DNA of 38,020 nt. It comes from an uncultured Bacteroides sp. (GTDB lineage: Bacteria; Bacteroidota; Bacteroidia; Bacteroidales; Bacteroidaceae). The notes beneath the pieces are model-generated. The model saw only the letters and a list, made by a program, of their open reading frames with translations, was not told where the DNA came from and searched no databases. The DNA lies in the NCBI GenBank assembly GCA_949300425.1, contig CASGED010000034.1:1-38020 (forward strand), given 5' to 3'. The translations under genes were made by a program, and so were the position numbers. Of the stretch, positions 32,458 to 38,020 are shown piece after piece (within the stretch, counting starts at the first letter, position 1; the number at the start of each line of letters is the position of its first letter).

Positions 32458-33720
32458 CTATCCAAACACATACTCCAACACCTTCCTGTTAGCTTCATTC
32501 TCCACCTCAAAATCTCTCTCAATATAGATGTCAGTCACCTTCATGGCTTCATCAATATGGTTGAGGGCTGCATGGACTGTATATTTGTCTATGCCTACCT
32601 TATTGACAGCCAAAGTTGCCCATGAATGCCTTGCAGCATAATATTCCAAATCCTCTATCTGTAGGATTTCCCCTATTTGTTTCAAGCCATAATTGATGGC
32701 TTTGTTGAAAGCATCAGCCGTAGAATAATGTTGATAGAAGTTGAATACCCTTTTCCCTTTTCTGTCCCTGTACTTCTCCACCAAAGGCTTGATAACCTCT
32801 ATGACCTTTACCTTCATCTTTGCCTTATCATTTCTTCGGGCAGAAGTCTTGGCTCTAAAGTAGGTAATGACATCCTCCTTTATATCTTCACATGAATAGA
32901 GGTCTGCCGAGTTCATACCTATCAGTCCGAATGAGAGGATGAAACAGTCTTTGGCAAGATTGAATCTGCCTGTCTTTTCCCTGCCTCTACAATCAAGAAG
33001 ATAGGGCATTGCATATATCTTCAATATATCCTTGGCAGAAATGGCTCTCTTTCTTGTTGCCTCCTGCTTAGGAATCTTGAAGTTCTCAAAGGGGGAATGG
33101 GAAATGAGTATTATGTCCCTGTCATAGTCATTATACTGCCTTTTGGCTTCATTGAATAGATGCCTGATGCTGCCAAGGTATAGAGAAACCACCCTATTGG
33201 ATGGAATCTTTTTGCCTTGTTTCTTGAGCAACTTCATTTTTTCCTCCCTCTTCCTGACAAGATAGTCCATAAAGTCTTTGAGTAAAGAGGTGGTCAGTTG
33301 TTGGATAATCAACTTGTCTTTTCCAAGGAACTGAACAAAAGCATTGATGGCAGATGTATAGTTCTCAGCACCTTTGATAGTGGTATGTGCTATCCATTCT
33401 CTACTAAATTGGATGAAGTCAATCTCTTGGGATTTCTTTTGTTCTCCCTTCAAGAGGGCTATAATATCATCCATAGTATAGCTGTTAATATCAACATGCA
33501 GTTTGGCACATTCCTCCTGATAGTGTCTTACTATGGCATCTGCTTCTTGAATAAACTTGGGATTCTTTAGTTTGAAAGACTTGGTTAAGTCCTCTTGTCT
33601 GACAAAGATGTTGGTTGCCAGCCTTTTGACCTCTCTGTTATAGGTCATTCTAATCTTTACATTGTAAGTGCCATCACTTTTCTGTTTGCTTTTTAGTACT
33701 TCTGCCTTAAATGTCAGCAT
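32458..33720 (-). CDS. Tyrosine-type integrase of a Bacteroidetes mobile element
   Basis: The 420-residue recombinase has an N-terminal arm-binding beta domain (KAEVLKSKQKSDGTYNVKIR), a SAM-like core-binding domain (residues about 100-215) and a C-terminal catalytic domain. In the catalytic part Asn270 in LIGMNSADLY stands at the position of the first catalytic arginine and Tyr361 at the first His of the HxxR box, as in other Bacteroidetes integrases of this branch; Arg364 (AARHSWAT), His388 and the nucleophile Tyr399 (TDIYIERDF) are present. It is not XerC/D. It lies 165 bases from the 3' half of a tRNA gene, which marks it as the integrase for that site. Length is typical for conjugative or genomic-island integrases. 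Confidence 0.92.
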   Translation of the reverse strand: MLTFKAEVLKSKQKSDGTYNVKIRMTYNREVKRLATNIFVRQEDLTKSFKLKNPKFIQEADAIVRHYQEECAKLHVDINSYTMDDIIALLKGEQKKSQEIDFIQFSREWIAHTTIKGAENYTSAINAFVQFLGKDKLIIQQLTTSLLKDFMDYLVRKREEKMKLLKKQGKKIPSNRVVSLYLGSIRHLFNEAKRQYNDYDRDIILISHSPFENFKIPKQEATRKRAISAKDILKIYAMPYLLDCRGREKTGRFNLAKDCFILSFGLIGMNSADLYSCEDIKEDVITYFRAKTSARRNDKAKMKVKVIEVIKPLVEKYRDRKGKRVFNFYQHYSTADAFNKAINYGLKQIGEILQIEDLEYYAARHSWATLAVNKVGIDKYTVHAALNHIDEAMKVTDIYIERDFEVENEANRKVLEYVFG

Positions 33721-33837
33721 GTTATCTCAATTAATTTGGGAACAACAATAGACCAACATCAGCTGATTGTCTTTTCCTGATTTCACTAGACACTTTTTTG
33801 TTTTCAGTGGTATTTCTGTCAAGATTCATAAACCAAG

Positions 33838-33880
33838 GATAAAAAGAAAACTCCCATAAGTATTTAACTTACAGGAGTTT
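33838..33880 (-). terminator. Terminator behind the tRNA 3' half
   Basis: Minus-strand hairpin AAACTCC...GGAGTTT (33848-33854 with 33874-33880) with extended pairing CTTA/TAAG inside, followed by TTTTCTTTTT (33838-33847). It is placed as a normal tRNA terminator, six bases after the tRNA 3' end. Confidence 0.75.
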
Positions 33881-33885
33881 ATCAG

Positions 33886-33927
33886 TGGACCAGCCAGGGC
33901 TTGAACCTGGGACCTCCAGATTATGAG
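33886..33927 (-). other. 3' half of a tRNA (anticodon CAU): attachment-site core
   Basis: The minus strand reads the 3' half of a tRNA: anticodon loop CTCATAA, anticodon 3' stem TCTGG, variable loop, T-arm CCAGG-TTCAAGC-CCTGG, acceptor 3' strand CTGGTCC and discriminator A. The anticodon 5' stem, D-arm and acceptor 5' strand are absent; instead unrelated AT-rich sequence follows at higher coordinates. The anticodon CAU would make it tRNA-Met (or tRNA-Ile2). A 42-base tRNA 3' half next to an integrase and a terminator is the classic product of site-specific integration into a tRNA gene. The rest of the 33721-34386 gap is described in the two repeat entries that follow. Confidence 0.85.
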
Positions 33928-34042
33928 AACGATAAGATGATATTCTGCGATAGCCAACGATTTTAGTTTTCATTGAATATCAAGTAGTTATGCAGCCTAC
34001 CACTCTCGGTAAAACTCACTAAATCCCCTTAACTGAAATCGT

Positions 34043-34064
34043 TTGTTTACGCATTGTTTACGCA
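34043..34064. repeat. Perfect tandem 11-bp repeat near the attachment site
   Basis: TTGTTTACGCA occurs twice head to tail (34043-34053 and 34054-34064), 116 bases from the tRNA core. Direct repeats one helical turn apart beside an att site are typical of integrase arm or excisionase binding sites. Confidence 0.6.
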
Positions 34065-34171
34065 GAATTAGAGGAACTAATGCCGCGACTAAACCCTTTT
34101 GCATGTTTCTGCATAGTTCCATTAATAATCAGTGTTGAATAGCATTCTATATTTTGCTCAAGTCTTATAGC

Positions 34172-34200
34172 TGTCGCAAATAATTTATAAGTTAGCGACA
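34172..34200. repeat. Inverted repeat TGTCGC...GCGACA upstream of the XRE gene
   Basis: TGTCGC (34172-34177) and GCGACA (34195-34200) flank a 17-base AT-rich centre. It could be an operator for the XRE regulator 190 bases downstream or another recombination-related site; there is no T-run. Confidence 0.4.
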
Positions 34201-34336
34201 AACATAATGTAAAGGCGAGTATGAATACAATTTGCAAATTCGAGGGATGCAGTCTTTCAATGTCTTAATTTGGCGAAATTCTCCATTTATTTGGTAAATA
34301 GTCCTAAAGAAATGATAGAGTATAGATGATTTGTTG

Positions 34337-34344
34337 TATCTTTG
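34337..34344 (+). promoter_or_regulatory. -7 element of the defence island
   Basis: TATCTTTG fits TAnnTTTG 43 bases before the XRE start. No clear -33 box is visible, which would fit a regulated promoter. Confidence 0.45.
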
Positions 34345-34386
34345 TTCATTTAATTGTTGTTTTTTAACGTAACTGACACGTGTATT

Positions 34387-34602
34387 ATGCAGAATACTGG
34401 TAACATTAACAGGATAAAAGCAGTACTTGCAGAACAGAACAAGACAAGCAAATGGCTTGCAGAACAGATGGGTAAAGACCAAACAACCATTTCCAAGTGG
34501 TGTACGAATACCTATCAGCCAAGTTTAGAAACATTGGTCAAAATAGCAGAATGCTTGAATGTTGATGTCAGGGAGTTGATAGTAAAAACAGTAACGAAAT
34601 AG
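34387..34602 (+). CDS. XRE-family transcriptional regulator
   Basis: The 71-residue protein reads MQNTGNINRIKAVLAEQNKT followed by a complete Cro/C1-type helix-turn-helix (KWLAEQMGKDQTTISKWCTN) and the stabilising helix LETLVKIAECLNVDVRELIV. The frame opens 11 codons earlier, but the -7 element implies that those codons lie in the leader, so ATG 34387 is used. It is six bases upstream of the PAPS-reductase gene and is therefore probably the operon's own regulator. Single-domain XRE proteins of this size commonly control defence operons. Confidence 0.9.
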   Translation: MQNTGNINRIKAVLAEQNKTSKWLAEQMGKDQTTISKWCTNTYQPSLETLVKIAECLNVDVRELIVKTVTK

Positions 34603-34608
34603 TAAGAA

Positions 34609-37125
34609 ATGTATAAAATAGAATGGGACAAAGGAACAGGCGGTGTAATATTGAATACCAGAGTCACAAATGAGACTTTGGGTATTGCTCCGCGTCCTGT
34701 ATTCTATGAGGAGTTGGATTTGCTTGGGCTGGATAAGCTGGGCTGGACATATCCTCATACTGAAGCCCCATTGATGTGGGCTGTCAACAAACAATACTAC
34801 TATCGGGGGCAGCGAATATTTGAGGCAAAGGGTGCAAATATATATAGTAAACCTACACTGGAATTTTGTAAAGATGCAGTGCCAATGGACTTGCAGCCTG
34901 TTGACATGGAATCAATGTTAGCCAAGACTTCCGATTTAATGTTTGTTTTGGAGAATGAAGCCATTGAGTTTATCCGCGATACGTTCACTGCATATTCTCG
35001 TGTGAACCGCACCTTTGATAAGGCGGATAGCAATCAATTGGATTTTGAAGCGCTAGCTGCCAAGGCAGAAAAGAAGCAAAAACAAAAGATGGCTGTGGTG
35101 AAACAGGATTGCGACTCTTTTGACATCATGCCTCTCGAAACGGCGAAGAATGAAGGCAAACGTGTATTGCTCTCAACTAAAATAGACCGTTTTATCGCTT
35201 CGTTTTCTGGTGGAAAGGATTCGCAAGTAGTTCTTGACCTTTGTACACGCGCTATCCCCCCAACTGATTTTGAAGTGATTTATAGTGATACGGGTTATGA
35301 ATTGCCTTCTTCGTTGGAGCTTTATGACGAGGTGCAGCGATATTACAAGGAACGCTTCCCCTCATTGAAATTTCATATAGCACGCAATCATGAGTCTGTA
35401 CTCAATTATTGGGATAAAATAGGTACTCCTAGTGATACGCATCGTTGGTGCTGCTCTATTATGAAAACAGCACCGCTGTATCGAATGTTACGTTCTACCG
35501 AATTAAAAAAGAATACGAAGTTCTTGGCATTTGAAGGGGTGAGGTCAGAAGAATCCGTAAAAAGGAATGAATATAATCGAATTGGCAAAGGAGTAAAGCA
35601 TAATTTTGTTGTTAATGCACGACCGATATTAAGATGGAATACGACAGAAGTATTTCTTTATCTTTTCCGCTATAATTTGCAGATTAATGAAGCTTATCGT
35701 GTAGGCAAACCTAGAGTTGGATGTGTCTTATGTCCTTTTGGATCTCCATGGGATGATATGATTGTTAGCAATTGTTTTTCGGATAAGCTCCATCCATTTC
35801 TCTCACGTATAGAGAAAATTGTGACGGATAGGAATATTCCAAACAAGGTAGAATATATCGCAGACAGAAAATGGAAATTAAGAGGAAGTGGCAAGTTCTT
35901 GCAAGATAAGACATCAGTGCACTTTGTTGTTAAAACGAATAGTTGGGAAGCTATTGTAGAGCATGCGAAAAAAAATATTATGGATTGGCTACCAGCTGTT
36001 GGTGATTTTAGTGTAAAAAATCATGGCACTCTAATAAAAGGGGAACTCCTTTTTGGAAAAGAAGTCTTTGCTTTTGAAATTATATATAATATAGACAAAA
36101 GCGGGTTTAGATTTATTCTTCATGATAACAACAATATACCACTTCGCTATTTACTTAGAAGAGTTGTTAACAAGACAGCTTTTTGCATAAATTGCGAAGC
36201 ATGTGAATTAGAATGTTCTTTTGGAGCACTTTCTGTTTTTCCAGAAATCCAAATAGACAAAAATAGATGTGTGCATTGTCACAAATGTTTGGAATATCAT
36301 AATGTTGGCTGCATTGTTGCAGATTCTTCAATGAAACCTTCGGAAACAAATATATCAAATATGAAAATATCAAAATACGGAACATTTGGAATTCATCAAG
36401 AGTGGGTAGAACAATATTTGCAGGATTCCGACTCGTTTTGGAAGGAAAATGTACTAGGTGTTAAGCAGATACCTAGTTTTAAAGCATGGCTAAAAGATGC
36501 AGAAATCATCAATGAAAAATGCCAAATAACCGAGTTTGGTTCACTCTGTAAGATTATTAATGAAGATAGTCATACTCTTCTTTGGGAAATAATCCATATA
36601 AATCTTGCTTACAATAGTCCAATAATGAAATGGTATACTTCAACTATGCCTATTGGCGTAGAATTTAGTAGAAAAGAATTGGATAAATTAGCGATAGATT
36701 ATTTTCAAACTTCATTCAAAGAAACAACGATTACATACGCAGTTCAGGCCTTAATCCAATCATTTAAATATTCACCTATTGGAGAGGATTTTTCTCAATG
36801 CGTATATAAAGACGAAAAAGGTGCTTTATTGAAGCGACAAGCATATAATGAGCTTAGCCCTGAGGCTGTTGCTTATTCATTATATAAATATGCTCAAAAC
36901 AAAGAAATAAGAATGCTTAGGGTTTCCGATTTGTATAGACAGGAAGAAACGTTTGGAGTGTATAAGGAATTTGGAATATCGAAAGATGATTTATTAAAGT
37001 CTCTTCGTTTTCTATCTTCTGATAGTAATCGGGTGCTAGTTGCAGAATTAAATATGGGATTAGATCATATTACATTGCGAGATGATTTGTCAGCTATATC
37101 TGTTTTAAAGGAACTTATAAAATAA
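34609..37125 (+). CDS. PAPS reductase-ferredoxin-DUF4007-like fusion (BrxP/DndC-like)
   Basis: The 838-residue protein has at least four parts. Residues 1-90 (KIEWDKGTGGVILNTRV, YPHTEAPLMWAVNKQYYYRG) form a PAPS-reductase-associated N-terminal domain. Residues about 190-420 are a PP-loop ATP-binding sulfotransferase domain with SGGKDS at 200-205, HRWCCSIMKTAP, GVRSEESVKR and the CVLC pair, as in DndC and adenylylsulfate reductases. Residues 526-568 carry eight cysteines in two groups (C526, 529, 532, 536 and C554, 557, 560, 568), a two-cluster [4Fe-4S] ferredoxin domain. From about residue 585 (KYGTFGIHQEWVEQYL) to the end it resembles DUF4007. The enzyme should activate DNA phosphate or transfer sulfur, using the clusters for electrons. 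The next gene overlaps its stop by one base. Confidence 0.85.
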   Translation: MYKIEWDKGTGGVILNTRVTNETLGIAPRPVFYEELDLLGLDKLGWTYPHTEAPLMWAVNKQYYYRGQRIFEAKGANIYSKPTLEFCKDAVPMDLQPVDMESMLAKTSDLMFVLENEAIEFIRDTFTAYSRVNRTFDKADSNQLDFEALAAKAEKKQKQKMAVVKQDCDSFDIMPLETAKNEGKRVLLSTKIDRFIASFSGGKDSQVVLDLCTRAIPPTDFEVIYSDTGYELPSSLELYDEVQRYYKERFPSLKFHIARNHESVLNYWDKIGTPSDTHRWCCSIMKTAPLYRMLRSTELKKNTKFLAFEGVRSEESVKRNEYNRIGKGVKHNFVVNARPILRWNTTEVFLYLFRYNLQINEAYRVGKPRVGCVLCPFGSPWDDMIVSNCFSDKLHPFLSRIEKIVTDRNIPNKVEYIADRKWKLRGSGKFLQDKTSVHFVVKTNSWEAIVEHAKKNIMDWLPAVGDFSVKNHGTLIKGELLFGKEVFAFEIIYNIDKSGFRFILHDNNNIPLRYLLRRVVNKTAFCINCEACELECSFGALSVFPEIQIDKNRCVHCHKCLEYHNVGCIVADSSMKPSETNISNMKISKYGTFGIHQEWVEQYLQDSDSFWKENVLGVKQIPSFKAWLKDAEIINEKCQITEFGSLCKIINEDSHTLLWEIIHINLAYNSPIMKWYTSTMPIGVEFSRKELDKLAIDYFQTSFKETTITYAVQALIQSFKYSPIGEDFSQCVYKDEKGALLKRQAYNELSPEAVAYSLYKYAQNKEIRMLRVSDLYRQEETFGVYKEFGISKDDLLKSLRFLSSDSNRVLVAELNMGLDHITLRDDLSAISVLKELIK

Positions 37126-37565
37126 TGAATAAAACTCTTCTCTGTTTGTACAATGATATGTTCCTTTCATTAAAGCAAGGGAATTGTTATATAGGTAAAT
37201 CAATAGCGAAGCCTTTGTTTTTACTTTCGTTATTTGATTGTATCACTTCATGTAAACTGAGGGAGAATCAGATAAAATGTGACGATCTTCATTTGAAGGA
37301 GAAATATGGAGAATACAGCGAGCATTATCTAAATAAAGCTCCTGTAGTTGTCCCTTATTACCATCTGTCATCATCAGAATTCTATCATTTGATTTGGAAA
37401 AAAGGTTTTATACCTATACTAAACAGGCATACGCCTTCCGCCAAATACCTCTGTGAGCATCTGCAATATGCCAAACTGGATGACGAACTATGGGAGTTAC
37501 TGCAAGATGCCGATAATAGAGAATATTTTCGGCAAAACATTATAAATAGATATTTGTCAAAATAG
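37125..37565 (+). CDS. 146-residue protein resembling the sulfur-binding domain of McrA-like nucleases
   Basis: The start overlaps the preceding stop by one base (TAATG), so translation is coupled. Residues 20-100 follow a pattern that I associate with the DNA sulfur-binding (SBD) domain of phosphorothioate-dependent HNH nucleases: KPLFLLSLFDCI, then L-x-E-N-x-I, L-x-x-K-Y-x-x-Y, and PYYHLSSSEFYHLIWKKGF. No HNH motif is present, so if it is an SBD it is a stand-alone reader. This is pattern resemblance only; an unrelated small component specific to the operon is the alternative. The next gene begins 13 bases later. Confidence 0.7.
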   Translation: MNKTLLCLYNDMFLSLKQGNCYIGKSIAKPLFLLSLFDCITSCKLRENQIKCDDLHLKEKYGEYSEHYLNKAPVVVPYYHLSSSEFYHLIWKKGFIPILNRHTPSAKYLCEHLQYAKLDDELWELLQDADNREYFRQNIINRYLSK

Positions 37566-37578
37566 CAATACGTCTAAT

Positions 37579-38020
37579 ATGGCTACTAAATACGACGACA
37601 TTATAAAGTTGCGTGGAGGCAAAGCCTCTTACAACATTGAGAATGAAAAAGAAGGCGAGTGGATATCTTTCATTCCCAACGAGCAGTTTAACAACGTACT
37701 ACGTACTGTATTAAAATCAGTGCGGGGTAACGATATCGACAACCACAAGTCGTTTTGGATAAACGGAACGTATGGAACAGGGAAAAGCCATGCTGTGGCT
37801 GTAATCAGCCACTTGTTGGGCGATGAAGTATCTGCCATCAAAGAATGGGTAGATTATGAATATGGCGATGCCCGGTTCGAACAATTGCGCGAGGGCATAT
37901 ACTCTCTTCGGGAGAAAATGCGTTTGTTGACGGTGAAAGTTTATGGCCTTAATGCAATGACACATGCTGGCGACCTTGCTCTTGTGCTACAAAAAGCAGT
38001 AACCAATGCTTTGCGGAAAG
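37579..38020 (+). CDS. P-loop ATPase, BrxC/PglY-like, 3' part beyond window
   Basis: Only the first 147 residues are in the window. The sequence starts MATKYDDIIKLRGGKASYNI and carries a Walker A motif GTYGTGKSH at residues 63-71, preceded by FWIN, then a hydrophobic helix (AVAVISHLLGDEV). A large ATPase with a G-x-x-G-x-GKSH loop near its N-terminus, in a PAPS-reductase operon, fits the BrxC/PglY ATPase of BREX systems or a related defence ATPase. Base composition is less AT-rich than the genes before it. The family cannot be settled from this fragment. Confidence 0.75.
   Translation, partial: MATKYDDIIKLRGGKASYNIENEKEGEWISFIPNEQFNNVLRTVLKSVRGNDIDNHKSFWINGTYGTGKSHAVAVISHLLGDEVSAIKEWVDYEYGDARFEQLREGIYSLREKMRLLTVKVYGLNAMTHAGDLALVLQKAVTNALRK

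Noticed and set aside
32458-33720. A second XerC/XerD
   Set aside because: The arm-binding domain, the Asn at the first Arg position and the adjacent tRNA half fit a mobile-element integrase, unlike the complete XerD at 15058-16008.
34609-37125. Assimilatory PAPS reductase of sulfur metabolism
   Set aside because: The fusion with a ferredoxin and a DUF4007-like domain, the operon partners and the island setting do not fit cysH; no sulfate assimilation genes are near.

Overview
The window looks like a Bacteroides-type (Bacteroidales) chromosome. Many genes are preceded by the Bacteroidetes promoter pattern TTTG/TTG, about 19-20 bases, then TAnnTTTG. Lipobox-bearing lipoproteins and TonB-receptor-like barrels are frequent, and many families (acyloxyacyl hydrolase, DUF3316, DUF4369-thioredoxin, DUF4010, DUF4377) are typical of that order. 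This assignment rests on pattern and family recognition, not on a database search.

Region 1-30 kb is mostly core chromosome. From the left it carries the cut end of a GNAT acetyltransferase with a 57-residue partner (toxin-antitoxin-like), an outer-membrane lipid A deacylase-like protein co-transcribed with an acyl-CoA ligase, and yqeY. Next comes a four-gene minus-strand run, ribD, then a sugar cytidylyltransferase-like gene, neuB-like and a family 2 glycosyltransferase, which couples riboflavin synthesis to nonulosonic-acid (sialic-acid-like) glycan genes. Then follow prmC, a nitroreductase lipoprotein with a small lipoprotein, a DUF4369/thioredoxin lipoprotein with the YifB/ComM AAA ATPase, a large OmpA/TPR lipoprotein, xerD, aroQ, pyk with an O-methyltransferase, the topoisomerase IV A subunit followed by DUF3316 and S41-protease genes, tRNA-Leu(UAG), an 845-residue outer-membrane beta-barrel receptor, and a tiny membrane protein, CYTH and DUF4010/MgtC run. 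Two intergenic regions (near 10.38 kb and 27.16 kb) hold the same unusual element: four 13-bp palindrome-half units placed exactly 22 bp apart.

Region 29.7-34 kb is an accessory boundary. It has an N- and C-truncated RhuM-family remnant, a broken HU-like DNA-binding gene (ATA at the expected start, a 9-base homopolymer at an internal deletion), a DUF4377 lipoprotein behind a leader that can fold as a terminator/antiterminator, an acidic protein with YLPT[E/D]EE repeats, and a Bacteroidetes-type tyrosine integrase. Just beyond the integrase lies a 42-base 3' half of a CAU-anticodon tRNA with its terminator. This is the hallmark of an attachment site at a tRNA gene.

Region 34-38 kb is an AT-rich defence island that runs off the right end: an XRE regulator, an 838-residue PAPS-reductase/ferredoxin/DUF4007-like fusion, a 146-residue protein resembling the sulfur-binding domain of phosphorothioate-dependent nucleases, and the start of a large P-loop ATPase. 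The order matches what I would expect of a type 4 BREX-like (BrxP-BrxC-PglZ-BrxL) sulfur-dependent defence system, with an additional small gene between the first two. This last assignment is an inference, because the decisive downstream genes are outside the window.
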